Under the pieces are notes generated by a model. The model worked only from the letters and a program-made list of their open reading frames with translations. It did no database searches and had not been told where the DNA came from. Below are positions 53,876 to 64,000 of a DNA stretch of 64,000 bases, in pieces. The translations under genes and the position numbers were made by a program. The stretch's first letter is position 1. Every line of letters begins with the position of its first letter. The stretch comes from Aspidapion aeneum (Eukaryota > Arthropoda > Insecta > Coleoptera > Brentidae), in assembly GCA_963576565.1 (NCBI GenBank), contig OY755039.1:134581369-134645368 (forward strand), written 5' to 3'.

Positions 53876-54687
53876 GGGGTAATTGCTGGATTCTCGTCGT
53901 GACGGACTATTTGAGTAAGTTTTCCTTAGTTTTTCCAATGCGAACAGCCCCTACTCAAGCTGTTGTTAAGCATCTTGAGGAGCAAGTATTTATGGTCTTC
54001 GGAGTACCCCGTTTGATACTTTGTGATAATGGCCCTCAGTACAAAAGTAATGAGTTTAAGCGTTTTGCTGAGAGTTATCAGGTTAAAATACAGTATAATC
54101 CGTATTATCACCCCAGAGCAAATCCAACAGAGAGGACGAATCGTACGTTAAAAACCATGTTATGTTGTTATGTGAAAGACAACCACAGGAAGTGGGACGA
54201 ACAGATACATAAACTTGCCTGCGCGATTCGTACTGCAACCCATGAGACAACCAGGATGTCTCCTTTCTTTGTTAATTTTGGTAGAAATATGTGTCTGTCA
54301 GGAAAAGATTACTCCAACCCAGTTTTGTTATCTGAAGAGAATGGTGTACAATCCGCAGCTGAAAGTAAGAACGAAGGTTTCCGGAAGCTCTATGCTGATG
54401 TTAAGAGAAGGTTAGAGGTGGCTGGAGAGAAAAACGTAGTTCAGTATAATTTGCGTACAAGGGTACCCAACTTTGCTGTGGGTCAGCGTGTTTGGAAGAA
54501 AAATTATGTTTTGTCAGATGCTGCGAAGTTTTTCTCGAAGAAGTTAGCACCGAAATTCGTTGGTCCTTATGTGATTAGGAATAAAATTTCTCCATGGATA
54601 TTTGAGCTTCAGGAACCATCGGGTAAAGTACTGCCAGGGAGTTGGCATGCCAAAGACCTTAAGTCGGCAGCGGACCTCTACGATTAA
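53876..54687 (+). pseudogene. pol: Gypsy integrase, core and C-terminal part
   Basis: Open from about 53878 (GNCWILVV) to TAA at 54687. The DDE triad is present: Asp in VVTDYLSKF, Asp in ILCDNGPQYKS and Glu in NPTERTNRTLKT. A chromatin/DNA-binding-type C-terminus follows (GQRVWKKNY, KLAPKFVGPYVI). The zinc-binding N-terminal domain and everything upstream in pol are lost; the deletion joint lies at about 53876, right after the PBS repeats. There is no ATG. The core is intact but cannot be expressed as a normal polyprotein. Confidence 0.85.
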
Positions 54688-54712
54688 CCTTTTTAGGTTA
54701 ATCGTCTTGAAG

Positions 54713-54726
54713 TTGGGGGGGGATTA
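54713..54726 (+). other. Polypurine tract before the 3' LTR
   Basis: A run of G (GGGGGGGG) followed by ATTA just ahead of the TG of the 3' LTR. Confidence 0.6.
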
Positions 54727-57700
54727 TGTAACGTGTCATTTTTACGTTTAAGACAACGTTACATATTTGTTTATTTAGGTAAATAATCAAGGCTCTTTGA
54801 TTCGTCTTTCTGTACACAAATATATAGTATTTTATAGAGCTAGGTTTGGAGGTTATATAGTGTCCAAAAAGTTACCTTATAAAGGAGGCATTCCATCGAC
54901 TTACTGTGGACACTACGCACATCGCATTATCTGGACATCGTAATTGAAATTTAAGATCACAGGCTTCGGGAAAATCACATAAAAATTTTGATTGTTTTGT
55001 TTTTATCTGTGGAATTTTGTGATTCTCTTGACGTTCATAAAGTTAAACAGCTGTTATGCTGGGGAATGGCGGCGTTGCCGCATCACAAATGGTTTCAGTA
55101 ACAGGAAGGAAACATTTAGGTGAACATTTCATTCCCTTACGTTTATTTCGAGGATATTGGGACAATCCGAACCTCATATCCTTCACGGATTAACTAGTTT
55201 TGATAGCACGAAAACATATTTAGGTTCACGGTTTGACCAGTAACAACCGAGGCTCCGCCACTTTGATATCTTTATTAATTTGATAGGGAAAGGATAAAAT
55301 AAATACGAGTTATGCACTGTTGTAAATGGGAGATAAACGAGGGATAGAAACCAAGACTAAAAGAATAAACGAAATCGTGTGAGTTAACATCTGAACACTC
55401 TTGTGCCTTTAAGCAATAGTTCAGTGTGTATTTTTGGGTTCAGGTTCAGAAACAACTTTATTACTGTAGAAATGTTTTACAAAAATGGCGTTAAACCATA
55501 TGAATATTAGAGAAAACATTTATAAAGAGCGAAGGAAACTTTTGACGAAGACTGTAACTGGAGTGCAACTAAATTCTGCGCTCAGTATAGCTTTACTCAT
55601 ATGGGAATTGGTTGAGTGTTCGAATATTAATAATGTGTATGGAGGGTGTCTCGACGTCCTTGTTATAAAAATTCCAACCGTGGAAATAGATCCGACAACA
55701 CCTCAATGTACGTTTTACCTAATTGCAATGTCCACTTGGTCGGTGCTGCCCCCTATATACCTGTATAGAACTTTTGCTGTATGTGAATGAATCATTGGTT
55801 ACTTTGAAAACCCCGGGTTTTCCTTCCAGGCTTGCCACTGAATGTAGAGATTTATTTTTGGCGGAAAAGTTTTTTATAAATAGGTTTGCATCCTTTATTT
55901 GAATTTCACCGGGAAGATTAGGTTGGTACTATTGCGTTTTACCGTCCCCACTCACCACCAAATTTACAAAACGGTTTCCGGCCACTGCATTATTCTGGTA
56001 TTCTCGACGAAGTGCTTGGTCTCTCTTTGCTAACAAATTTGGTTGGGTCGACAACAGGCTCTGGGATCGACCTTGTTTTTGGTTTGGCACTGCAGCGAAC
56101 TGTAGGAGATATCCCAGAGGCTGTGAGGAGTGAGTCCGTCGTGTCCAGGCGTAATTTGGAGTGACGCTCGCACCCTTTTGAGGGGAATTTAAGTCGGCCC
56201 ACGCCATTTTGTACGGGGAAGACCATTGGTAAGTTCGATTTTATTTTTTTTTTCATTTTTTTATTATTTGAGTACTCTTCAAGATAATATTTGCCTCCTA
56301 AATTGTAATTACTTTTCGTGTGAAATGTATTTTTTTTTTGACAAAAGACGTGGGGAATTGTTGGCGTTTTTTTATATTTTTCATTTAACCACGTGTTGGA
56401 TAAAAACTATATATTGTTTTTCTCCTTTGTCTACAGCCCGTCCATTCCACCGACATTTGGGGCTGGACGCTGGTGTGAAGCCAGGTGTAGCCAGTTGTAC
56501 CCTGGGAAAGGTACGTTAGAGTTATTTTAGTTCATCTGTTTAAATTTGCTTTATTTTATTGAGTCGACATGGGGTTCTCGATTTAAGTTACTGTGTAGGG
56601 GAACTTCATGCAAAATTGACGAATTCCAGGAAACTGAAACATTTCATTTTCCACAGGGTTCTACGCTCGGGCAAGCATCCCACAACCTTTTTACGCTCAG
56701 GCAAGAATCCCACAACCCTTTTAAGACCAAAGTGCTGGCCTAACATCATGTGCTAAGCGAGCACGAGGGAAGGCGCGAGCAGAGCAGGAGACCCGAGAGC
56801 AGTGGTGATACAACTGGACAACAGGATTCCAGGTTTACAAAATAAAACATACACAGAATAATCAAGGACCAAGGTAGGAGCAAGCCGTAACTATAATTTT
56901 TTCCCTCATATATAAATTTTTAATATAATTTAGACGTAATCTTTTCATATATAAGTTTTCACAGTATAATTTCGACATTTCTTGTAAACGCAAGATAAGG
57001 TATGACGTCATAACCCTGGTTTTGCGGCATATTTACTACATTGACTTGTTTTCCTTCATTTCATTTATTTAAGATAATTTTACTGTCAAATTTAAAGTGC
57101 CTTGCTATTTTGGCCCTATTTAAAGTGCCTTGCTATTTTGGCCCTTGTTTTCATCCATTTCATTTATTTTTTTTTATGTTTCCGGTAATTTTATCTGATT
57201 TTACCCTTAAAATAAACAAGATGAACTAATTTTTCTTGTGTTATTTGTACAACCCAATGAACCAACTTTGCGGAGACAAAAGAGAGATGAGATTATATTA
57301 TTTTTTTAGCGGGTTCGTTACACATTTTTACCTCATGGGGTGGATCTCGGGCTGGGTTGCTGTCTGTCTCATTCTACCCAGCGTAGAATGATGACAGCAG
57401 ATATTTGGTCTAGGTCTCCCCTATGATGGAACGATTTTGGAAGTATATGTGTATTTTTTTTTACAATCATTTATGTAAGTGAGTCCTACGCTACTGACTC
57501 AGATGTAGATACAGTATGACCTGTTAAAGGAGTCCATCTACCTGTAAAGTGCTCCTAGTTTTGTCATCTTAATTCAATCTTTTAGAATTTTATTCTGTTT
57601 ATTTTTTTTGGTTTTTTTTAATTACACAAATATTCTGGAAGCCTCGGAAGTAGGTGGAATTTCATTGTTTGGCTACAACATTTGGGTTGAACTGTATTTT

Positions 57701-57989
57701 ATTTAAGATCTTCTTTGTAAAACATTGATATTAAATAATGTGGCGCACTTAAAATTTTCTTATTTCTGAACCCCCCCCTTCTCCACTGTATAAAAGTTAC
57801 CGGGCATATCAATGTTTTACCTAGCTGGAAAATACAGTTCTGCTTCCAGATATTTGTTTAATTATTCAGTGGGTTTCAGTGTCACAAAATGGCGGCGACG
57901 TCTTTAAGCTGCCACAAATGTCACACAACTTTTTTTTAAGGCCACAAATTGGCGCCCACATTTTTTTTTTAACTTTTTTTAAGGCCACA
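54727..57989 (+). repeat. 3' LTR, 3263 bp
   Basis: A near-identical copy of the 5' LTR, ending at GGCCACA before the AAGT duplication. Confidence 0.85.
55485..55790 (+). CDS. Unrecognised 101-codon ORF inside the giant 3' LTR
   Basis: Translation identical to the ORF at 51325-51630 in the other LTR. No family is recognised. Confidence 0.3.
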   Translation: MALNHMNIRENIYKERRKLLTKTVTGVQLNSALSIALLIWELVECSNINNVYGGCLDVLVIKIPTVEIDPTTPQCTFYLIAMSTWSVLPPIYLYRTFAVCE

Positions 57990-57993
57990 AAGT

Positions 57994-58648
57994 AGTGAAA
58001 AAAGACAAGAACGAATTTTGTTTTTATACTTTTATTTTGTAATCATACTAAACCTGTTATATCAATTCCTAATAAAAATTAAGGGTATATAACTAAGTAT
58101 TATTAGGAGTACATGATTGTTTTATAGCCATTGTTAAAAAACTGCAATTTTTATAAATTACAACAGGTTATTAGGACTTTTTTTTAACTTACTAATAGCA
58201 TTTATAGAGATTTAAAAGTTATCACCAGCACCAAATAATAAATCTTAAGGTTGTTTTAAAAGGTTATGGAGTATTGTTATAACCTACTATAAAAACAAAA
58301 ATGCTTATTGGTATGTCTAATAATTGGACTATATAAAAATACTAATAGGTAAGCTATTTCGTATCTACGTTATAAAGGAAGCGCATAAGGCCCAAGGCGG
58401 AAGTTGTGGAAAACACAATACAATATCCATGATTTTAGAAGAGGAATATTAAAATAATAATTAAAGAAAAACACTATTAGTAACAACAAGGTTTAAAAAC
58501 TACCGGTTAGCGGACTAAGCCAAATATTTTTAAACGAGTTTTTTACTTAATTTTTTTATGACTGCAAAAATAATTAATTAAAATTAATTCAAAGATATTT
58601 TGAAAAAATGACAAAAAATATCCGTGTGTATCATGTTCAGAGTAGGTA
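57994..58648. other. Spacer between the giant-LTR element and a MITE
   Basis: AT-rich, no supportable gene or repeat. Confidence 0.4.
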
Positions 58649-59112
58649 AAGTCCAAATTATACGCATTTGTAATGACGTCACCAGGTGAGAAAAAAACGT
58701 ATGGCGTAGAGATTTTTATATTTAATATCGTTGTTGGGCTCAATTTTGTTGCATCTGCGGCTCGCTGTATCACATTCTCAAATTGAAGTGCGATTCCATT
58801 TCGGACTTGTTCCCTTTCCAGTTGAAAAAAGCCAATATATCTAAAATTATCAGCTGCGATTGTTCATTATACCTATTATATTTGTTTCTCAGCATTTTAC
58901 AACTTTTTAAAATAATTTCCGACAAGTTGACAAACTCATGTTTTTGAATGACAGTCACGGATACTTCACATAACCAATTACCTACCTATTTCAAAGATGA
59001 ATTAATCATAGACACTACTTCTTTTTTAAAGTTTATTGTCACCGCTGTTTATCATATACTAAACAAAGACAAACAAGAATGACGTCATTAGAAATGCGTA
59101 TAATTTGGACTA
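58649..59112. mobile_element. TA-target MITE, short intact copy
   Basis: 464 bp, flanked by TA (58647-58648 and 59113-59114). Termini AAGTCCAAATTATACGCATT and the inverse ending GGACTA. The body matches the intron copy at 15519-22063, including GTTGGGCTCAATTTTGTTGC and GACGGATACTTCACATAACC-like blocks. It lies 3' of the peroxiredoxin gene. Confidence 0.7.
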
Positions 59113-59430
59113 TACGTGAAAAACTTCCTTTTCTGAAGCAGTCGTATAAAAAATCGGTTTTTGCCCCTGCGGGCACTAAAGTATTGTATAATTCTTCCTG
59201 GCGTTAAAGAATCTCACTACGCTCTAAAATGCGGACGTTAAACAAAATATATGATCAAGATGCATTAAATATTTTATGCACAACCACTATTTTAATAAAA
59301 AATATTTTAAAGTAATGGCGAATAATTTTTTTGATATTGAAATCTCCCTTATAATTTGACAATGTTATTTATCGCTCGCGGGCGCTAAAGTACTGTTTTT
59401 TATAAAATACGGTTTGTGCATAAAAACTAT

Positions 59431-59568
59431 TTACAACTTGATTTTATCAGCTAAAGAGCAAGACAGTCCTGTTCCATCGGGTTCAACTTGAAGCGATATT
59501 ATTTTTCCGTCATTTACTACCATAGAGTATCTTTTGCTGCGAGTCCCACCCAACGGGGCAATGTCAAC
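59431..59568 (-). CDS. Prx5: Peroxiredoxin-5 terminal exon
   Basis: 45 codons plus stop. The acceptor TTTTAG lies just above 59568. It contains the resolving Cys (GLSCSLA). An ATTAAA-type signal on the minus strand near 59291 could serve for polyadenylation. Confidence 0.9.
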   Translation of the reverse strand, partial: VDIAPLGGTRSKRYSMVVNDGKIISLQVEPDGTGLSCSLADKIKL

Positions 59569-62500
59569 CTAAAATTATAATTGTCCGGTTAATTGCAGTG
59601 GTGCACCCAGGAATGTGTCTTTGGGGGGGGGGGGGGGGGCGAGGCCTCTTGGGGGGGGGCCGAAGCCTCATGATGTCAAATTTTAAGCTATTTTTTGTGT
59701 TTTATCATGAAATATGTAGAAAATATGTAAAAAAATCTAAGGCCTGGGGGGGGAATCGCCCCCCCTCTGGGTGCGCCCATGTAATTGTCATAATAGGGAT
59801 TGCTATAGTGCCAGCCACTAATTGTGCCGGGCACTATATTGAGAGTTTCGGATTATAAGAACAGCTGTCTTCTTTCAAAATTAGGCCATTGTGTATTATA
59901 AGAGCCGGAATTGATAGTGACGCCACTATTAATGGAAAATAAACGACTGGATTTCTAAATTCGACTTTGGTATGTCAATTTTGAAAGATCAACTGTCAGT
60001 TTTTAATGCGAAACTGTCAATATAGTGCCCGGCACAATTTCAAAAATTTTCCGTCTCACGGAATATCCGTATTTTAAAGCAGAAATGTTTTTTTTAATCA
60101 ATGTGTAGCATACCGTTAGAAAAGTAATCAACTAAAGAAGTTTTTAAAAGAAATTGAAGTTGTCAATTGTCGATACTTTTTTTGATTTTTAATTTTGAAA
60201 TTGATTTTCTTTCACAAAATCACTAATGTTCTTCAATAAAAAACCTCGTATGTCCCTTTGGTACATCAATTTTAACAAATCTATTAATTAGTTGAAAAAC
60301 CATAAGATTACAGAATTATAAAGACAAAATGGTGCTTTTCCAGACATTAATAAAAAGTTTACGATGGTTTAAAGGTGGGATTTTGGATAATTTGAGAAAA
60401 AAAAATTAAAAATTCATATCTCTTTAGCCGTGACTCGTAGGACCCAAGTCCCAAGGTTAAAAAGGTAGCAAATGACCCCAACAATATCCCAAAAAATGTT
60501 GACGGTTTATTATAGGTAAATTTAGTGGGAATAAGGACACTGTTGTTCTGGTAAATATACGTTTTAATCCATCGGTAACGTTTCGACAATGGTTTTTGTC
60601 TTCATCAGACAGAAAACAAACGGCACAAAATTAAAAATGAAACCCGACATTAATCTGCTAATTATTTATATTTTTCTTTTGTTTAAAACAAAACGTTACC
60701 GATGGATTAAAACGTATATTTACCAGAACAGTGTCCTTATTCCCACTAAATTTACCTATAGTTGCATTGCAAGGACGTGATAAGTTTACCAAATTTGACG
60801 GTTTATGTGCCGGACACCCTGTATATAACACACGAAACTTTGAAGGAGATCTACGCTCGGGCTAAAATATTTTCGCCTAAATAGTCCCAGGTTTTTCAAT
60901 GTACTATTCTTTCCCGATATCCTATAATAATTTCTCTACTGGATAGGCCTTTACATATATGCAAAGTGAGGCAAAAATATTGATATTTTTTGTAGAGAGA
61001 GCACACTGCGCAGGAGCTGCTACCTTTCCTTTTTTACTTTTACTCTCCGATGATATTCTGTGGTTTTGAAAGTTCGCGGACGTTTGATTTTTAATCTATA
61101 TCTGGATATATACTGCGATTAGGTACAAACAAAGTTTTTTAAATAATCAAAGCTACTTACTTCAAAAAGGAAACCGGCTTTTCACTCCTATAAAACTCGT
61201 TTTTACAAGCAACACATCGTGTTCCTAGTTTTTATTTTTTTTCAACAAAATCAATTTCAAAAATATACATAATAATAATATACATTAATGATAAATCACA
61301 AATAGGCCAGTAATCATTTTTAAGGTAAAAAAAAGGAAAATTATTAACAGGACCTAAAGCATTGGAAATTTTAGAGCGGTGAAAAACCAAGTTTAAAAAA
61401 AATGCGTAAGCAGGGGCATTGCGGGTTAGGTTTTGGGGGGTAAAAAGGGGCAGGGAATCGTAACATTGCCATGTCCGGCGAAAGTTGACGTCGGAAAAAA
61501 AGTGACATGTAGAAAAGTCATAGGCCATAAAAATGTCTAAAACTTTTGTAAATGTCATTTTTTACAGAACCTCAAAATGTTCGAGAAAAATTTTAAATTT
61601 TTGCAAAAATAATGTCAGTTTAACAAAACTTGGTAAGAGTAGAGCACAGTATACTAATTATTTATAGTAAGGAAAGCACCCCGGTCTTATCATAATAGTG
61701 TTATACATACCCCCTGTATAAATTAGTTCGGAATACAAAGTTCGAGAGGCGCTGATTATGGACCGTCACCCCTGGTATAAAAATATTATGTACAGACTTC
61801 TGTGCTGTCGCAATGTACATTAACCGCTACTCTCGCTATATTTTGACAAATTATTTTTTTTTATGACTGACATTGACCTTGGCAAAATAGATAAAAATAT
61901 GACGGTGATTAAATTCCAACTCATTTTTCGTTCGTGTTTGAAATTTTTACACGGTTATAAAGACATTCAAGAGGCCTTCAAAATAAAGTATCACTAGACC
62001 CACTTTCCCTATTCAAAATATAGGGGTAAAGTATACCCCTCGAAGATGGTGAGTGCTACAAAAATTTCAAGATAGCCAAAAGGTGTCCCCCTCGCAAACA
62101 AAATCGACGTGTCCGAGCGTTTCTCCAAATTCACACAAAAAATACCAAAAAACACGTCTGTTACCTTTTAGTTGGAACACCCTGTATAATTAACATAACA
62201 TTCGTTTTTCTCGACAAAATCCCTTTTTTAGTAAAAAGATAAAAATATATTTGTTCCAATTTTAGAGCTAAAATTTCTACTCTCAGCAAGATCATTTGTA
62301 TTAGAGCCACTGAAAAATTTGTTTGCCGTCACTCTTTTAGTTGCGAAAAAACCCAAGTTGTCAAGCCAGTTTTTGGTCTATTTTTTTTATCCCCCCCTCT
62401 TCTTATAGTCTTATGTTTAGCCACAGTGACACATAAATGCATCAAAAATGTGTAAAATCTAACCTAAAAATTAAATTAAATTAGTCTTTTAAATTTTAGC

Positions 62501-63461
62501 ACCAAAAACCCCCCAGGCCCCCAAAACCTGAAATTTTTTGTTTTTTTTCAAATTTTCTCAAAAACTAACAAATACGTAATTGCCTTTATTGTAGACAATA
62601 AAATTTCCTCTTCAAAAATATATGACTCAGTGGGGTACGACCAATGACAAACTCTCCAGCGGCGTCCGTTTATTGAGGTAATGTAAAAAAATTAATAAAA
62701 TAAACTACATGTTTTTCCCGAATGCTAAATTCCAGAAATCACTAAAAGTAATCCTAACTTAAATAACTTAAAATTGACCGAACCGGTTTCTCCCATTGCT
62801 AGGACCACCGAGAGGAAACTAAAGTGACCAAAACTGACTTAAAGTAAACCGGAACAGACTGAATTTAAAGTCCCGGAACATAACTTAAGTGTGACCAGTA
62901 GTGATTGAAAGTGAACCTAAAGTGAATGCAAAGTGCCTAAAAGTGAACCGCAGGTGACTGAAAGTAAACTGAAAGTGACGGAAAGTGGCCGGAAGTGATT
63001 CAAGAGCAAAACAAAGTGACAGAAAAAGTGAAAGGAAAGTAATTGAAAGTGAACCAGAAGTGACCAAAAATGACTAAACTGACCGGAAGTGACTGAAAAT
63101 AAGCCTTTAAGTGAGAAATAACAATATTTAATTATTTATCTGATTTCATCTAGATTTAAATTTTCTTGGGGTAAGATAATGAAGATGTTTGTGTGTTCAC
63201 TTAGCACCACTACATTATTTGTAAGGTTTCAATCCTGCCTAATTATTTTTAATTTACTGCATAAGTCCTACTTACCGTCAAATCAAGAGCCTTAGCAAAA
63301 GCGGCGGAAGGGTCAGCAAGTAACCGTATTTTGCCATTGGTTTTTTGATCTCTCGCCCAAGCTGCCATGACAAAGGGGTCGTTAACAGAAACGCATATGA
63401 TCTCGCCAATACCCTGCTTTTTAAGTTCCTCGGCTTTTGAAATGTAGCCTGGTAGATGAGT
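59431..63461 (-). CDS. Prx5: Peroxiredoxin-5, last two coding exons (gene continues past right edge)
   Basis: Atypical 2-Cys peroxiredoxin that reduces peroxides using thioredoxin; in animals Prx5 is found in mitochondria, peroxisomes and cytosol. Exon 63461-63276 encodes THLPGYISKAEELKKQG and ICVSVNDPFVMAAWARD, then IRLLADPSAAFAKALDLT. Exon 59568-59431 encodes VDIAPLGGTRSKRYSMVV, then NVEP-like QVEPDGTGLSCSLADKIKL. The Cys in GLSCSLA is the resolving cysteine. The peroxidatic-Cys exon (PGAFTPxC block) is outside the window. Junctions are GT/AG and in phase. The 3.7-kb intron is filled with repeats. The family is certain; no defect is seen in the visible part. Confidence 0.9.
59596..59781. 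mobile_element. Small hAT-like MITE with long G-runs (copy 3)
   Basis: It begins CAGTGGTGCACCCAGGAATG and ends CTGGGTGCGCCCATG. G-runs of up to about 18 bases mark both sides of an AT core. It lies in the last peroxiredoxin intron, 28 bases from the exon. Confidence 0.6.
60511..60760. mobile_element. Penelope-type terminal-repeat remnant as an inverted pair
   Basis: Arms 60511-60582 and 60690-60760 are inverse copies (ATACGTTTTAATCCATCGGT and its complement) with one three-base insertion. Between them, on the minus strand, a hammerhead-like core directly adjoins one arm. Inverted terminal-repeat pairs are typical of Penelope-like elements; no RT is present. Confidence 0.5.
60581..60608 (-). 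ncRNA. Hammerhead-ribozyme-like core
   Basis: On the minus strand: CTGATGA, one base, a five-base stem (GACAA/TTGTC) with an AAACCA loop, then GAAA. This matches the hammerhead core consensus. As in the other Penelope element, one extra base separates the core from helix II. The sequence after GAAA (CGTTACC) may form helix III. Confidence 0.45.
61330..61530. repeat. Dispersed repeat, copy 2
   Basis: Direct relative of 49607-49800 (ATTATTAACAGGACCT, GCATTGCGGGTTAGG and AAAGTTGACGTCGG-type blocks). Confidence 0.6.
61531..62768. other. Peroxiredoxin intron, middle part
   Basis: AT-rich intron without a recognisable gene. Two ACACCCTGTATA-type ends (60812 and 62178) hint at old MITE borders, but no matching partner in inverse was found. 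Confidence 0.35.
62769..63113. repeat. Degenerate minisatellite, AAAGTGAACTG-like unit
   Basis: About 30 imperfect units of 10-12 bases built on AAAGTGA(A)C(C/T)G (e.g. GAAAGTGACGGAAAGTGGCC). The open frame on the minus strand here is a translation of the repeat. Confidence 0.75.
63276..63461 (-). CDS. Prx5: Peroxiredoxin-5 penultimate exon
   Basis: 62 codons, phase 0 at both ends. The acceptor (AAG) ends at 63462 and the donor GTAAGT starts at 63275, both on the minus strand. It starts at the THLPGY block that follows the peroxidatic Cys segment and holds SVNDPFV and the LLADP loop of the active site. Confidence 0.9.
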
Positions 63462-63589
63462 CTTAAAAAACATACAAATTACTGTAACAAGTACATAATA
63501 ATCAAATACCAAATTGCAAATAATGCAAGGATCCAAAACTATAAACAACAAGTGAAATTAAAGAAAGAAAAATAAGAAAAAAGTTTTCT

Positions 63590-63660
63590 GCTTCGGCCGG
63601 GGATCTAATCCGGGATCTCTTGCTATCTAGGCAAACATTCTACCACTGAACCACCGAAGC
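63590..63660 (-). pseudogene. tRNA-Gly-like sequence with degraded T arm and odd anticodon
   Basis: On the minus strand a perfect seven-base acceptor stem (GCTTCGG/CCGAAGC) encloses a D arm identical to tRNA-Gly (GTTCAGTGGTAGAAT). The anticodon stem TTTGC/GCAAG has loop CTAGATA, so the anticodon position reads AGA, not a Gly anticodon. The T arm reads GATTAGATCCC where GGTTCGATTCC is expected, which would weaken box B and the tertiary G-C pair. Best read as a tRNA pseudogene or tRNA-derived head of a short element. Confidence 0.55.
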
Positions 63661-63681
63661 CACACATAAATTTTCGGAAAA

Positions 63682-63977
63682 CTTCTACCCATGCGTGCAG
63701 CGGTGTCTCAATACAAGAACGAGAGACACTCAGGTATCAACTCGACCAAGTCATCCAACTGATCCCTAAATTCTTCCTTCCCACTGTCAAAGGTATGACA
63801 ACTCAAATCAAAGGTGATCTCATGCTTACAGCGTTGATTCTTTACGTCTGGTTTGAGTTGTCATACCTCTGACAGTGGGAAGGAAGAATTTAGAGATCAG
63901 TTGGATGACTTGGTCGAGTTGATACCTGAGTGTCTCTCGTTCTTGTATTGAGACACCGCTGCACGCATGGGTAGAAG
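63682..63977. repeat. Near-perfect 126-bp-armed hairpin
   Basis: 63682-63807 and 63852-63977 are inverse complements with two mismatches that I can find, separated by a 44-base loop. The arms are not AT-rich and have no coding frame. They lie 21 bases upstream (in minus-strand sense) of the tRNA-like sequence. Confidence 0.85.
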
Positions 63978-64000
63978 CTTCAAATAAAACTCGTAAATGT

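Larger units (their letters stand above)
50567..57989 (+). mobile_element. Gypsy-class retrotransposon with 3.26-kb LTRs and a deleted interior (Woot-like)
   Basis: LTRs at 50567-53828 and 54727-57989 begin TGTAACGTG and end GGCCACA. The target duplication AAGT flanks them (50563-50566 and 57990-57993). The interior is only 898 bases and contains a primer-binding site, an integrase fragment and a purine tract, so gag, protease, RT and RNase H are gone. I find about six differences between the LTRs, so insertion was recent. LTRs of over 3 kb in the gypsy class are rare but known from beetles (Woot of Tribolium). The element must be non-autonomous. Confidence 0.85.

Noticed and set aside
54727..57989. 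Reading the 51-58 kb repeats as a segmental duplication
   Set aside because: TG...CA ends, a PBS, a purine tract, an integrase fragment between them and a four-base target duplication show they are LTRs.
62885..63067. 60-codon minus-strand ORF
   Set aside because: It is the translation of the AAAGTGA minisatellite.
63590..63660. Functional tRNA gene
   Set aside because: The T arm and box B are degraded and the anticodon position (AGA) does not fit the Gly-type body.

Overview
This window is repeat-dense, AT-rich arthropod nuclear DNA, almost certainly from an insect and plausibly a beetle. The grounds are intron-split genes with GT/AG junctions, a TATA plus CAGT-type core promoter, many insect-type transposons (errantivirus-like, BEL/Pao, Penelope-like, RTE-like LINE, TA-target MITEs) and a gypsy-class element with LTRs over 3 kb, a format known from the flour-beetle element Woot. 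The species cannot be fixed from sequence alone.

Two host genes can be supported. (1) A five-exon S28 serine carboxypeptidase (prolylcarboxypeptidase / K12H4.7 / thymus-specific serine protease type) runs on the + strand from 4703 to 24148. It has a TATA/Inr promoter, a signal peptide and all three catalytic residues, but exon 3 carries an apparent one-base deletion. (2) The last two coding exons of a peroxiredoxin-5 lie on the minus strand (63461-63276 and 59568-59431); the earlier exons lie beyond the right edge. A short exon resembling the start of insect SWIM/YqaJ-type proteins (13441-13571) sits inside a small inverted-repeat transposon in S28 intron 3.

Layout. 1-2.7 kb: LINE fragments and a small hAT-like MITE. 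4.6-24.2 kb: the S28 gene, whose introns hold inverted-repeat elements, a duplicated repeat block (10.8-12.5 kb) and a nested stack of MITE, inverted MITE and a 4.93-kb LTR element (17002-21928). That LTR element keeps gag, protease and a spliced baculovirus-F-like env but lacks RT, RNase H and integrase. 25.3-39.2 kb: a decayed BEL/Pao element on the minus strand, invaded by a Penelope-like element with an intact 730-codon RT/GIY-YIG ORF; a 5058-bp piece containing both is tandemly duplicated with no difference seen. 36.8-37.4 kb: a CCTAA/CCCAA array resembling interstitial telomeric repeat. 39.7-50.5 kb: an unassigned ORF and several foldback/MITE elements, one with a GTAC target duplication and a matching empty site next to it. 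50.6-58.0 kb: a gypsy-class element with 3.26-kb LTRs and only an integrase remnant inside. 58.6-64 kb: a MITE, the peroxiredoxin exons with a repeat-filled intron, a minisatellite, a decayed tRNA-Gly-like sequence and a 126-bp-armed hairpin.

The host genes are simple single-function enzymes, one secreted peptidase and one antioxidant enzyme. Most of the window is a record of nested mobile-element insertions, several of them recent: LTR pairs differ at about 2 of 226 and about 6 of 3263 positions.
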